64,000 bases of DNA from Pseudomaricurvus sp965656525 (GCA_965656525.1 CBFHKY010000014.1:1-64000), one strand, 5' to 3'; numbered from the stretch's first letter, positions 53,410 through 63,111 are shown. A program made the numbers and translations. The notes: a model not told the origin generated them from the sequence alone.

Positions 53410-54666
53410 ATGACTAACTGGTTAAGCGCTACTCTCGAGCAAGCGCAATCCCGAAGTGAGCAACTGCCTCTTTGGCAGCAAGCTGCCTTGCCATTGCTGC
53501 AGGCCGCGAAGTGGCCCACTCGTAAAACTGAGGCGTGGAAATATGTGTCGGTTAATGCTTGGGAGCAGGTTGAACTGACTGAGCCTGAGTTGAGTCCTCA
53601 GCCGTCAACAGTACAATCCATCGAAGGGGTGGACACACTTGATCTGGTATTTGTGGATGGCGAGTTGCAAGGCTTGCCTACCGATTTGCCTGCCGGTTTG
53701 CAGTTGATCCGTTTTGATAGTTCAGACGCCAATGATCAAGCTCAGGTTGAGGCTCTGTTTGGACACGTTAAACCCAATCGCCATGTATTTGGTTTGGCCA
53801 ATGATGTCTTGGTGGCTAATGGTGTGTTGTTGAATATTACGGCCGGTGCCGTGATCGAAAAACCGTTACGTATTCTCAATATTGTTTCAGCTGGTACTGA
53901 GGCACACAGTCGCGTTTTGGTGCGGGTGGGGCAAGGCGCAACAGCCACTGTTATTGAACAAGCACAAGGGCAAGGCCCGAGTCGCAATACTGCATTCGCT
54001 GAATACTTGTTGGAAGCGTCGGCCAAGCTGGAACATTATCGTTTTGCCCTGCAGGGTGGTGCGGCCGTGAATGTGGGTGGCAGCCATTTTAAGCTCGACA
54101 CACAGGCAGCGTTGAACAGTACACTGGTAGGCTTTGGTAGCAAGTTATCTCGTTTAGATGTGGATGTGATACATGCTGGCGAATTTGCTGTGGCCAAGTT
54201 GAATGCAATTTACTTGCTGGATGGTAAAGAGCTGTTCGATTTGCACAGCACTATTGAGCACGCCGTGCCCAATGGCACCACAGAAGAAAACGTTCGCGGT
54301 ATTGTGGCGGACAATTCTCGAGCTGTATTTAACGGTCGGATTCATATTCATCGGCACGCGCAAAAAACGTTAGCCGAACTGAACAACCGTAACTTGTTAA
54401 TGTCAGATCGCGCAGAGGTGGACACCAAGCCAGAACTTGAAATCTACGCCGATGATGTGCGCTGTGCACATGGCGCAACCATTGCAGCCTTGGATAAAAA
54501 AGCCTTGTATTACTTACAGTCTCGTGGGGTAAGCCGCTCTCACGCACAGATTATGCTGAGCTTTGGTTTCATTAATGAATTGGTCGAGCAAATGCCCAAT
54601 GAGGCACTGGCAGACTGGTTGCGCCCACAGTTGCGCGAACGTTTTGCGCAGATGGAAGTGAAATAA
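53410..54666 (+). CDS. sufD: Fe-S cluster assembly protein SufD
   Basis: SufD forms a heterodimer with SufB on SufC. The 418-residue protein has WPTRKTEAWKYVSVNAWE near the N-terminus, a beta-helix core, and FNGRIHIHRHAQKT ... CAHGATIAALDKKALYYLQSRGVS near the C-terminus, with the family's conserved His/Cys. It overlaps the sufS start by one base. Confidence 0.95.
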   Translation: MTNWLSATLEQAQSRSEQLPLWQQAALPLLQAAKWPTRKTEAWKYVSVNAWEQVELTEPELSPQPSTVQSIEGVDTLDLVFVDGELQGLPTDLPAGLQLIRFDSSDANDQAQVEALFGHVKPNRHVFGLANDVLVANGVLLNITAGAVIEKPLRILNIVSAGTEAHSRVLVRVGQGATATVIEQAQGQGPSRNTAFAEYLLEASAKLEHYRFALQGGAAVNVGGSHFKLDTQAALNSTLVGFGSKLSRLDVDVIHAGEFAVAKLNAIYLLDGKELFDLHSTIEHAVPNGTTEENVRGIVADNSRAVFNGRIHIHRHAQKTLAELNNRNLLMSDRAEVDTKPELEIYADDVRCAHGATIAALDKKALYYLQSRGVSRSHAQIMLSFGFINELVEQMPNEALADWLRPQLRERFAQMEVK

Positions 54667-55883
54667 TGACTTTGGATATCGCAAAATTGCGCCATCAGTT
54701 TCCTATTTTGGCTCGTGAGATAGACGGCAACCCTCTGGTGTATTTGGACAATGCCGCAACCACGCAAAAGCCACAATGTGTGATTGATACGTTGGTGGAC
54801 TATTACACCACCTGCAACTCTAACGTGCACCGCGGTGCTCATCGTTTAGCGGATGAGGCGACACAGCGCTACGAAGGTGCCCGCGATATTGTCGCGAATT
54901 TCTTGAATGCGCCTGATCGCAACGAAGTAATTTGGACGGCGGGTACCACAGAATCTATTAATGTGGTCGCCAATGGTTTGGCCGCTTTGTTAACCGCAGC
55001 AGATGAAGTGTTGGTGACGCAGATGGAGCACCACGCTAACCTTGTTACTTGGCAGCAAGCCTGTAAGCGATCTGGTGCTACGCTTAAAGTGGCGCCTATT
55101 CACGATAATGGCGAGCTTGATCTGGACGCATTTGCTAGCTTGTTGAGCGAGCAGACAAAATTGGTAGCGTTTCCTCATGTTTCCAACTCTTTGGGAACGG
55201 TGAACCCAGTGGTCACACTGACGGCTATGGCAAAAGAAGTCGGCGCTCTGGTGTTGGTAGATGGTGCTCAAGGTGTTGCTCACGGCCCTGTCGATGTACA
55301 GACAATCGGTTGTGACTTTTATGCGTTTTCAGGCCATAAAATCTTTGGCCCGACGGGCATCGGTGTGTTGTGGGGTCGTAAGGAGTTGTTAGCCGAGTGG
55401 CCTGTATGGCAAACCGGCGGTGAGATGATCTTGACAGTGACCTATCAAGATGCGACGTGGAATCAGTTGCCTTACCGTCTAGAAGCGGGCACACCCAATA
55501 TCGCCGGTGCTATTGGTTTGGGTGAAGCCGTTCGTTGGTTTTCCGCGCTAGATATGGCGGCTATTGCGGCTCATGAGCAAGCTTTATTATTGCGTGCAAC
55601 CACCCTAGCAAGCGACTTTCCAGGTTTGCAGTTGGTCGGAACAGCAAAAAACAAAGTTGGAGTTTTGAGCTTTGTTATGGATGCAGGGCACCCTGCGGAT
55701 ATTGGCTTCTTACTGGATAGACAGGGGATTGCCATTCGTACAGGTCATCATTGCACTGAGCCATTGATGAATCGCCTGGGTGTTCCGGGGACGGCTCGTG
55801 CATCGTTTTCGTTATACAACACGCTGGACGAAGTAGATGCTCTGTTCGCGGGCTTAAAGAAAGTACAGATGATGCTGGCTTGA
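54666..55883 (+). CDS. sufS: Cysteine desulfurase SufS
   Basis: SufS supplies sulfur to SufE and then SufB. The 405-residue protein has the PLP lysine Lys225 (FSGHKIFGPTG) and active-site Cys363 (RTGHHCTEPLM), at almost the same positions as E. coli SufS (Lys226, Cys364). The short SufS-type loop around the Cys differs from the IscS-type gene upstream. It shares one base with sufD. Confidence 0.96.
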   Translation: MTLDIAKLRHQFPILAREIDGNPLVYLDNAATTQKPQCVIDTLVDYYTTCNSNVHRGAHRLADEATQRYEGARDIVANFLNAPDRNEVIWTAGTTESINVVANGLAALLTAADEVLVTQMEHHANLVTWQQACKRSGATLKVAPIHDNGELDLDAFASLLSEQTKLVAFPHVSNSLGTVNPVVTLTAMAKEVGALVLVDGAQGVAHGPVDVQTIGCDFYAFSGHKIFGPTGIGVLWGRKELLAEWPVWQTGGEMILTVTYQDATWNQLPYRLEAGTPNIAGAIGLGEAVRWFSALDMAAIAAHEQALLLRATTLASDFPGLQLVGTAKNKVGVLSFVMDAGHPADIGFLLDRQGIAIRTGHHCTEPLMNRLGVPGTARASFSLYNTLDEVDALFAGLKKVQMMLA

Positions 55884-55926
55884 TCGTGATGAGACGAATA
55901 AGCGGCTCTGTGATGAGGTATGAAAT

Positions 55927-56307
55927 ATGACGAATATGAATGTAACATCAGATGCCCCAAAAGTATTTGATCCTTCCGCTCCGGTAGTGACTATGACACC
56001 GGCTGCGATACAACATTTTGAGAAAAAAATTGCGGCGCAACCTGATAAAGTAGTGCGTTTAAGCACAGAGACTAGTGGTTGTACTGGCTACGCTTATGTA
56101 TTGGATTTTGCGGATGCAGCCGAAGCCGAGGATACGGTGTTAAGCCCGTCACCAAGTATTACACTGGCTGTTGCGAGTGATGCGGTGCAGGTGCTTCGTG
56201 GCACCGAAATCGACTTGGTGGTTGAAGGCATCAACCGCGTGGTTAAATTCAATAATCCCAATGTGGTTGCCGAGTGCGGCTGCGGAGAGAGTTTCAGCGT
56301 CAGCTAA
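55927..56307 (+). CDS. A-type Fe-S carrier protein (SufA/IscA family)
   Basis: The 126-residue protein has the A-type carrier cysteines: Cys52 in SGCTGY and Cys117/Cys119 in ECGCGESF. It carries clusters from the scaffold to apo-proteins. Its place between sufS and sufT makes a SufA role likely. IscA-type and SufA-type cannot be separated with confidence by sequence reading. Confidence 0.92.
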   Translation: MTNMNVTSDAPKVFDPSAPVVTMTPAAIQHFEKKIAAQPDKVVRLSTETSGCTGYAYVLDFADAAEAEDTVLSPSPSITLAVASDAVQVLRGTEIDLVVEGINRVVKFNNPNVVAECGCGESFSVS

Positions 56308-56320
56308 GTAGGGCAATTTC

Positions 56321-56854
56321 ATGCAACAATCCATGGTTGTCACTAACCGTGACTGTCCTGCGCGCCGTGTGCCATCGGGCGAGCCTGCGGTTATCCCCAG
56401 TGGTCAATTTCTCAGCATCAACCAAAGCTTGGGCGGTAATTTTACAGTTACTTTCCAAGGTAATATGTACCGCATCGACGGTACCGATGCAGATGCCATA
56501 GGCCAAGACGTTGAGTTACCAAGCTTTGCGGATGATGGTTCGGGACAAATTCAAGAGTCGCAAATATGGGCCGCGCTGGATTCTATTTTTGACCCTGAAA
56601 TTCCTATCAGTCTTGTTGAACTGGGGTTGATTTACGATGTATCCCTAGATCAGGCTTCTGGGCAGGTATTTATCCGTATGACATTAACTGCACCGGGTTG
56701 TGGAATGGGGCCGGTGCTGGTTGGTGATGTAGAGTACCGTGCCGGTAAAGTGCCGAATGTGAAAAGTGTTAAAGTGGAGTTGGTGTTTGATCCCCCTTGG
56801 AGTCGCGATATGATGAGCGAAGAAGCTCAACTTGAGGCCGGTTTATTTTTTTAA
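56321..56854 (+). CDS. sufT: SufT-like protein (DUF59/MIP18 family)
   Basis: The 177-residue protein has a C-terminal DUF59 domain (about residues 83-165): WAALDSIFDPEIPISLVELGLIYDV and TLTAPGCGMGPVL with the conserved Cys, ending FDPPWSRDMMSEEAQLEAGL. SufT helps cluster maturation or maintenance in bacteria that rely on SUF. The N-terminal half is specific to this longer form. It follows the A-type carrier by 13 bases. Confidence 0.88.
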   Translation: MQQSMVVTNRDCPARRVPSGEPAVIPSGQFLSINQSLGGNFTVTFQGNMYRIDGTDADAIGQDVELPSFADDGSGQIQESQIWAALDSIFDPEIPISLVELGLIYDVSLDQASGQVFIRMTLTAPGCGMGPVLVGDVEYRAGKVPNVKSVKVELVFDPPWSRDMMSEEAQLEAGLFF

Positions 56855-56908
56855 GTCGAAGTCACAACCTATTGTTTTTCATGTTAACTGTACTGCAGAG
56901 TAGATTTT

Positions 56909-57319
56909 ATGCCTTTGGCCACAACCGATGAAATTCTAGACGATATCGCTTTTTTTGATGACTGGGAGGAGCGCTACAAGTACATCATCGACTTGGGCAA
57001 AGAGCTGGAGCCAATGGACCCAGCACTTCATACTTCAGAGCGCTTGGTCAAAGGTTGTCAAAGTAATGTATGGCTGGATGTAGACCAGCAAGATGATCGA
57101 TTGCAGTTTAAGGTCGATAGCGATGCCGTGATTGTGCGTGGTTTGCTTGCCTTGGTGATGGCGGCGTATCATGACAAAACCGCAGCGGACATTACGGCGT
57201 TTGATGTGGATGCCTACTTTCGTCAGCTTGACCTAGAGCGTCATTTAAGCCCCACTCGTGGTAATGGTTTGCGCTCAATCGTAGCCCGAATTCGGACGAT
57301 TGCCGAAGCCACACGTTAA
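56909..57319 (+). CDS. sufE: Sulfur-transfer protein SufE
   Basis: SufE accepts sulfur from SufS on a cysteine and passes it to SufB. The 136-residue protein has WEERYKYIIDLGKEL, then RLVKGCQSNVWL with Cys50 (Cys51 in E. coli), and FDVDAYFRQLDLERHLSPTRGNGL near the end. It is the last recognised suf gene of the operon. Confidence 0.95.
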   Translation: MPLATTDEILDDIAFFDDWEERYKYIIDLGKELEPMDPALHTSERLVKGCQSNVWLDVDQQDDRLQFKVDSDAVIVRGLLALVMAAYHDKTAADITAFDVDAYFRQLDLERHLSPTRGNGLRSIVARIRTIAEATR

Positions 57320-57359
57320 CTTTCGGCCTTATCATAGCCCCCGAATAATGGAATGCGTT

Positions 57360-57794
57360 ATGTTTTACTCTTGTAATACTCGCTTGATGTCTGTTTTTAT
57401 TCGAACGCCATTTGTGTTGTTGTTATTGAGCGTGAGTGCATTTACGTATTCGCAAACGGCTTTTATTGCTGTGCCTGACACTCATAATGGTCAGTCTATT
57501 GATGGTGTCTCAGCCAGTCTTGAGCATCAAGTGCGCATTGAGCAGCGTGGCCAAAAGTTTATTTGGAGCTCAAATGGTAATGTCGGTATGACTCGGGTTT
57601 TTCAAGGCTCAGACATTGTGTTTATTGCCGATGGAGGCCAAGGTCTTATTGTGATTTTGAATCAATCAGGTTTGCCAGAAAATGAGCGTGAAGGGGATGG
57701 CCGCCCATTTCTTTATTGTGAGCATATCCGCACCGGGCTGCGGATAGACAGCTACTGTGGCGGAACTCAAAGTGAGGCGGTTATTGGGGGCTGA
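57360..57794 (+). CDS. Small secreted protein of unknown function
   Basis: From ATG 57360 the 144-residue protein has a signal peptide (FVLLLLSVSAFTYSQ) and a small mature part with two cysteines (LYCEHIR, DSYCGG). No family is recognised. Longer in-frame starts (57300, overlapping sufE, and 57348) and a shorter one (57387) are possible. It sits between sufE and ndk, a position that in relatives with ISC is usually occupied by fdx/iscX. Confidence 0.6.
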   Translation: MFYSCNTRLMSVFIRTPFVLLLLSVSAFTYSQTAFIAVPDTHNGQSIDGVSASLEHQVRIEQRGQKFIWSSNGNVGMTRVFQGSDIVFIADGGQGLIVILNQSGLPENEREGDGRPFLYCEHIRTGLRIDSYCGGTQSEAVIGG

Positions 57795-58257
57795 CCCACA
57801 GTATTTTCTACCGACTGAGCCTCTGAAGACTGATTATATCCTTCGTCCTAGATGCTAGATTGCTCCACCTGTCGCCCGCTCTGTAAAAATCCTGAATATC
57901 CATCAAGCCACCACTTACAATTTACAGAGTCGTGCTTTGTAGTGTTTTAAGGTTGCTTTAAGTGTGCTTTACGACGCAGCCCAGAGTGTCGCAGCGAAAA
58001 AAGTGAAAGTTTTGAGATGGAAAAACACGGTCTTTGCGATTGTTTTAGTCGCCCAGAGGGCTAAGTGTCCGTTTGCAATTTTGTATTTTGTCACGTATTA
58101 AATCCTTAGGATTGTGCGTATAATCGGCGGGTTTACAGGCGGCAGGTATAAGTCTGTTTGATTAACGCTACTGGGGCTTTCTTAGTAGCTATTTAAGTAA
58201 CCCTCCCCATGTTTTGGGGTGTAATTAGAACTCAATGAGTAAGCTTTGGAGACCTCA
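57795..58257. other. Intergenic region before ndk
   Basis: These 463 bases hold no convincing gene. A TATAAT lies at 58119-58124. A weak hairpin CCCC...GGGG occurs at about 58203-58219, before the ndk ribosome site. Confidence 0.5.
58119..58124 (+). promoter_or_regulatory. Possible -10 element for ndk
   Basis: A perfect TATAAT about 135 bases upstream of ndk. No good -35 is found at 16-18 bases, so it is tentative. Confidence 0.4.
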
Positions 58258-58683
58258 ATGGCCGTTGAACGCACACTGTCCATCATTAAACCGGATGCTG
58301 TAGGAAAAAATGTAATTGGTGAAATCGTTGCTCGCTTTGAAAAAGCCGGTTTAACGGTTGTAGGCATGAAAATGCTACAACTGGATGACGAAAAAGCAGG
58401 CGGCTTCTACGCTGAGCATAAAGAACGTCCATTCTTTAAAGATTTGGTGGGCTTTATGACTTCTGGGCCTGTGGTTGTTCAGGTATTAGAAGGCGAAAGC
58501 GCTATTGCGACTAACCGTGATCTGATGGGTGCAACCAACCCTAAAGAAGCAGCTGCAGGTACGATTCGTGCCGATTTTGCTGAAACGATCGATGCCAATG
58601 CCGTACATGGCTCTGATTCAGCGGCTTCAGCAGCTCGTGAAATCGAGTACTTTTTCGGTGCAAACGAAGTTTGCCCACGCTGA
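58258..58683 (+). CDS. ndk: Nucleoside diphosphate kinase
   Basis: Ndk moves the terminal phosphate between nucleoside di- and triphosphates through a phospho-histidine. The 141-residue protein has RTLSIIKPDAV at the start and the catalytic NAVHGSDS with His117. Length is typical (143 in E. coli). ATG 58258 has GGAG upstream. An in-frame TTG at 58246 is rejected. It starts the conserved ndk-rlmN-pilW-rodZ-ispG-hisS series. Confidence 0.97.
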   Translation: MAVERTLSIIKPDAVGKNVIGEIVARFEKAGLTVVGMKMLQLDDEKAGGFYAEHKERPFFKDLVGFMTSGPVVVQVLEGESAIATNRDLMGATNPKEAAAGTIRADFAETIDANAVHGSDSAASAAREIEYFFGANEVCPR

Positions 58684-58724
58684 TTCGTCGTTAATCCCAT
58701 TTGGTGATCACAGGTATAACTTCC

Positions 58725-59912
58725 ATGACAGAGCCACTCGACACGCTGCAAGACACAAATTCAGTTGATGAGCAGCTAGAAAAAGTTAACCTACTTGGTT
58801 TGTCTCAAGCCAAGATGGAAGCCTTTTTCGAGACCATTGGCGAAAAGAAGTTTCGTGCCACGCAGGTGCTCAAGTGGATTCACCAAATGGGTGTCGATGA
58901 CTTCGACCAGATGAGTAACATCAGTAAGGCGTTACGCGAAAAGCTGAAACGCCTTGCCGAGGTTCGTCCGCCAGAAGTTATCAAACAACTGGATTCTGCC
59001 GATGGCACTCGGAAACTGCTCATAAGAGTAGAAGGCGGGAGCGCCGTAGAGGCTGTATTGATTCCAGACGGTGATCGAGGAACGCTCTGTGTGTCTTCAC
59101 AGGTTGGCTGTTCTCTCGATTGCAGTTTTTGTTCTACCGGTAAGCAAGGGTTTAATCGGGATTTAACCGCCGCAGAGATTATTGGCCAAGTCTGGTTAAC
59201 CGCAAAATCTTATGGGCAATTTGGCGAAAACCGCCCCCGTGTTATTACCAATGTGGTAATGATGGGTATGGGTGAGCCATTGCTGAATTTTGATAATGTT
59301 GTCGATTCCATGAATTTGATGATGCACGACAACTGTTACGGCCTCTCTAAGAGGCGGGTCACGCTCAGTACATCGGGTGTTGTGCCTCAACTGGATCGCC
59401 TAGGTGAGTATACTGACGTGTGCTTGGCCATTTCGTTACACGCTCCAAATGATGAATTGCGCAATCAATTGGTGCCGATCAACAAAAAATACCCTATTGC
59501 TGTACTGCTTGAGTCGGCTCAGCGATATATGAATGGTCTGTCAGACAATCGTCGAAAAATGACCATCGAGTATACGCTGATCAATCAAGTCAATGATCGG
59601 CCAAATCATGCTCATGAGCTGGCTCGTTTGCTGCGCGACATTCCAGTTAAGATTAATCTAATACCATTTAACCCCTTTGATCAGTCCGATTATCGCCGCG
59701 TGAGCAATAATGCGTTAAGAACCTTTCAAGATATTCTGATCAAAGCCGGTTACACCACTACTGTTCGTACTACCCGCGGTGATGATATCGATGCTGCCTG
59801 CGGTCAGCTGGCAGGTGCCGTAAATGACCTGACTCGGCGTAGCGAGCGGCACAAAAATGCACGTGCAGCGTTAGCCGCGGAGCAAGTTGTAAGGGTTATC
59901 TCGCCCAATTAA
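58725..59912 (+). CDS. rlmN: 23S rRNA (adenine2503-C2)/tRNA (A37-C2)-methyltransferase RlmN
   Basis: RlmN is a radical-SAM enzyme. The 395-residue protein has the cluster motif CSLDCSFC (Cys129, Cys133, Cys136), GMGEPLLNFDNV, LSTSGVVPQLDRL, and a C-terminal conserved cysteine in DIDAACGQLAG. ATG 58725 is chosen over the upstream TTG at 58701 by family length. It is the standard neighbour of ndk. Confidence 0.96.
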   Translation: MTEPLDTLQDTNSVDEQLEKVNLLGLSQAKMEAFFETIGEKKFRATQVLKWIHQMGVDDFDQMSNISKALREKLKRLAEVRPPEVIKQLDSADGTRKLLIRVEGGSAVEAVLIPDGDRGTLCVSSQVGCSLDCSFCSTGKQGFNRDLTAAEIIGQVWLTAKSYGQFGENRPRVITNVVMMGMGEPLLNFDNVVDSMNLMMHDNCYGLSKRRVTLSTSGVVPQLDRLGEYTDVCLAISLHAPNDELRNQLVPINKKYPIAVLLESAQRYMNGLSDNRRKMTIEYTLINQVNDRPNHAHELARLLRDIPVKINLIPFNPFDQSDYRRVSNNALRTFQDILIKAGYTTTVRTTRGDDIDAACGQLAGAVNDLTRRSERHKNARAALAAEQVVRVISPN

Positions 59913-60016
59913 ACGGTTTCGCTGGCGAGAGCTGTTCTGTGTGCGGCACCGGCTCTTTAAAAGCGTGACAGTCGGTAGTTTTTTAGCAGTACTAACGACC
60001 GAGAGAGGTTGAAGCT

Positions 60017-60817
60017 TTGCAACAGATAAAAAATATGAACACATACTCTGTAATTCACACGCTGAAGCTGACCTCATTGCTGTTAGCCTTGTTTTTGTCG
60101 GCTTGTGTGACCACAACAAACAGTACTCAACCTCAGCTCGACGCTGATAAAGCAGAAGCCTCTCATGTAGCAGCTGGTCTTGCTTATTTGCGTAACGGGG
60201 ACAAAGAACCTGCTGAAAGGCATTTTCTCAAGGCGCTGGAATACAATAAAAATTCAGCCGGAGCCAACAATGGTTTAGCCATCGTTTATCAAATGGAAGA
60301 ACAGTGGGAACTGGCAGAAAATCATTTCAAAAAAGCACTGTCATCTGACGCTGATTTTTCACAGGCGCGCAACAATTATGGGTCGTTCTTGTATGCACGA
60401 GAACGGTATCAAGATGCAAAAGAGCAGCTGTTAATCGTTAGTCGCGATACTCAATACGAAAAGCGCCATGCAGTTTTGCTGAATTTAGGCTTGGTGTATT
60501 TAAAACTGGGTGAAGTAGACAAAGCAAAAACGGTATTGCGTCAAGCCGTGAATATTTATTATCGTCTTCCAGCTGCGCACCTTGAACTAGCGAATATATA
60601 TTATGCTGAGAGGGATTTCCCCAAAGCAAAGCAGTATTACGATCAGTTTGTTAAGATGTCTCGACAAACACCTCGCAGTCTTTGGTTGGGCATTCGGATC
60701 GCGCGCGCGTTTGGCAATTACGATAAGTTATCGAGCTATGAGATGGCATTGAAAAACCTGTACCCCTATTCTCAAGAGTACTTGGAATACAAAGAGTCCA
60801 TAGAAAGGAATAAGTAA
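60017..60817 (+). CDS. pilW: Type IV pilus biogenesis lipoprotein PilW/PilF
   Basis: PilW (PilF in Pseudomonas) is a TPR lipoprotein that helps the PilQ secretin assemble. The 266-residue protein has a lipobox (LFLSACVTT) and about six TPR repeats (from AAGLAYLRNGDKEPAERHFLKALE onward). A TTG start at 60017 is favoured as GAGAGG lies eight bases upstream; ATG 60035 is the alternative. Adjacent to rodZ as expected. Confidence 0.9.
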   Translation: MQQIKNMNTYSVIHTLKLTSLLLALFLSACVTTTNSTQPQLDADKAEASHVAAGLAYLRNGDKEPAERHFLKALEYNKNSAGANNGLAIVYQMEEQWELAENHFKKALSSDADFSQARNNYGSFLYARERYQDAKEQLLIVSRDTQYEKRHAVLLNLGLVYLKLGEVDKAKTVLRQAVNIYYRLPAAHLELANIYYAERDFPKAKQYYDQFVKMSRQTPRSLWLGIRIARAFGNYDKLSSYEMALKNLYPYSQEYLEYKESIERNK

Positions 60818-60821
60818 TAGC

Positions 60822-61904
60822 ATGAGTGACACAGAAGGCGGTTCAAGTTCACGAACACCTGGGCAGTTATTGGTGCAGGCAAGAGACGCACAAGGCTTAT
60901 CGGTGAAATACGTGGCCGATCAATTACGCTTAACACCGGCTTATGTCACGGCTTTAGAAGCGGGTGAGTACACAGCCTTACCTGCAGAACCATTTATTTT
61001 AGGCTATCTCAGAGCCTATGCAAAATTGCTTGGAATTGAGCCAGAACTGTTAATTCGTGTTTATCACCAGAGTCGCTATGGCGAACAGCCGCCAGAACCG
61101 GCTCCTCGAGTTAATGTAAAAGAAACGTCCGAAAAGCTCAAAAAAGCCGTAAAGTTACCAGAAACTGCCAAAGGGGCAGGCGGTCAAACTGCGCAACCCA
61201 AGAAGAGTTATTTTTATTTGATATCTGTAATTGTACTGTTGGGGGCATGGGTCTTATTTGCGACACTGCTAGCGCCTACCGAAAACAATTCTTTCCCAAT
61301 GAACAATTTAATCGATCCGGTATTAAAGCCGTCTGTGATAATAGATGGTACTGAGGTGGATAGTACTGAGATAGACAGTACTCATAAAGACAGTACCGAA
61401 GGTCGCGTTGGTCAAACGGGAAAAAATCATAACACTCTCACTGGCGACAAGACGAACCCAGCTCAAGACAACGCGTCTAAGTCGCCATCGGGTGAAGAAG
61501 CTTCCGGCTCCTCAGAAGCTGTTTCCGCTATCAATGCAAGCCTGTCGGCCCAAACGACCACAAACGTCGACACTGAAAAAAATACGGCTGCAGATAGGGC
61601 GGTCGCAGACAAAAGTTTTGGTCTTCCATCTGCACCACAACCAGCACTTTCAGAAACGCTGGACGAGCTTGTCATTCGCTTTTCTGGGGAATGCTGGCTG
61701 GAAGTGACGGATGCGAACGGCGATGTGCTTGTGACGGATCTTTTTCAGTCGGGTGACTCGACCAGTTTGAAAGGAGTCAGCCCTTTTTCTGTCATGTTTG
61801 GCAATGTTCGTGCGACGGACGTTTTTCTTAATGGTGAACCGGTAACAATTAACGCATCAGGCGGCCGCAATACGCTGCGTACGAAAATTTCGGCAGCGCA
61901 GTAA
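60822..61904 (+). CDS. rodZ: Cytoskeletal protein RodZ
   Basis: RodZ links MreB to the cell-wall machinery. The 360-residue protein has an N-terminal HTH (about 13-75; RDAQGLSVKYVADQLRLTPAYVTALEAGEY), one membrane helix (about 129-149), a long Ser/Thr/Asp-rich periplasmic linker (VDSTEIDSTHKDSTE and so on), and a C-terminal DUF4115 domain (about 283-355; FSGECWLEVTDANGDVL). Confidence 0.94.
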   Translation: MSDTEGGSSSRTPGQLLVQARDAQGLSVKYVADQLRLTPAYVTALEAGEYTALPAEPFILGYLRAYAKLLGIEPELLIRVYHQSRYGEQPPEPAPRVNVKETSEKLKKAVKLPETAKGAGGQTAQPKKSYFYLISVIVLLGAWVLFATLLAPTENNSFPMNNLIDPVLKPSVIIDGTEVDSTEIDSTHKDSTEGRVGQTGKNHNTLTGDKTNPAQDNASKSPSGEEASGSSEAVSAINASLSAQTTTNVDTEKNTAADRAVADKSFGLPSAPQPALSETLDELVIRFSGECWLEVTDANGDVLVTDLFQSGDSTSLKGVSPFSVMFGNVRATDVFLNGEPVTINASGGRNTLRTKISAAQ

Positions 61905-61923
61905 CAGAGGCAAGAAAACAATT

Positions 61924-63036
61924 ATGCATTGTGAATCTCCTATAAAACGACGTGTGTCTCGAAAGATTATGGTCGGGAATGTGCCAGTGGGTGGCGATGC
62001 CCCTATTTCGGTGCAAAGCATGACGAACACTGAAACAACAGATGTGGCTGCGACAGTGGCTCAGATCCAACGCTTAGAGCAAGCGGGTGCTGACATCGTT
62101 CGAGTGTCTGTTCCCTCTATGGAAGCGGCTGAAGCCTTTGGTGCCATTCGTAAGCAGGTCGATGTTCCTCTGGTTGCGGACATACACTTTGATTATCGCA
62201 TTGCGTTACGAGTGGCGGATTTAGGTGTAGATTGTTTGCGGATTAACCCCGGTAACATTGGCCGCGAAAAACGCATTCGCGCGGTTATCGATAAGGCTCG
62301 AGACCTGGATATTCCTATCCGTATAGGAGTGAATGCAGGATCGCTTGAAAAAGATTTGCAAAAGAAATATGGCGAGCCAACACCAGCGGCGTTGGTGGAA
62401 TCTGCCATGCGGCATGTAAATATTTTAGATCAGTGGGACTTTCAGAATTTTAAAGTGAGTGTAAAAGCATCAGATGTATTTATGGCGGTTGAAGCCTATC
62501 GCCAGTTGGCCACTCAGATCGAGCAGCCGCTGCATTTAGGCATTACCGAAGCCGGCGGCTTGCGCGCTGGTACTGTTAAATCTGCGGTGGGACTGGGTGC
62601 ACTATTGCTCGATGGCATCGGTGATACCTTGCGTATTTCTTTAGCCGCTGATCCAGTAGAAGAAGTAAAAGTGGGCTGGGATTTACTCAAAAGTCTTAAG
62701 CTGCGTAGCAAGGGCATTAACTTTATTGCATGTCCCAGTTGTTCACGCCAAAATTTTGATGTGATTAAAACAATGAATGAACTGGAAACCCGTTTAGAAG
62801 ATATCACAACGCCTTTAGATGTGGCGGTTATTGGTTGTGTCGTTAACGGCCCAGGCGAAGCCAAAGAAGCTGATATCGGTTTGGCTGGTGGTACGCCAAA
62901 CAATTTAATTTATGTCGACGGTGAACCAAATCAAAAGCTGGGTAAAGGTAATTTGGTGGATGACCTTGAACGTTTGATTCGTGCAAAAGCTATCGCCAAA
63001 GCTGAACAGGAAAAAGATTTGATTATTAAGGCCTAA
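61924..63036 (+). CDS. ispG: 4-hydroxy-3-methylbut-2-en-1-yl diphosphate synthase (flavodoxin/ferredoxin)
   Basis: IspG makes HMBPP in the MEP isoprenoid pathway using a [4Fe-4S] cluster. The 370-residue protein has PISVQSMTNTETTDVAATVAQI, the TIM barrel, and cluster ligands Cys270, Cys273 (ACPSCSRQ) and Cys305 (IGCVVNGPGEA). Length equals E. coli IspG (372). It depends on the cluster machinery encoded upstream. Confidence 0.96.
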   Translation: MHCESPIKRRVSRKIMVGNVPVGGDAPISVQSMTNTETTDVAATVAQIQRLEQAGADIVRVSVPSMEAAEAFGAIRKQVDVPLVADIHFDYRIALRVADLGVDCLRINPGNIGREKRIRAVIDKARDLDIPIRIGVNAGSLEKDLQKKYGEPTPAALVESAMRHVNILDQWDFQNFKVSVKASDVFMAVEAYRQLATQIEQPLHLGITEAGGLRAGTVKSAVGLGALLLDGIGDTLRISLAADPVEEVKVGWDLLKSLKLRSKGINFIACPSCSRQNFDVIKTMNELETRLEDITTPLDVAVIGCVVNGPGEAKEADIGLAGGTPNNLIYVDGEPNQKLGKGNLVDDLERLIRAKAIAKAEQEKDLIIKA

Positions 63037-63111
63037 AGGCTTTTATATTTTTATGAATGAGGCTGGGTGCTTGCAAGAGTGCTTGGCCTTTATCTGTTTA
63101 AGGAATGTGTT

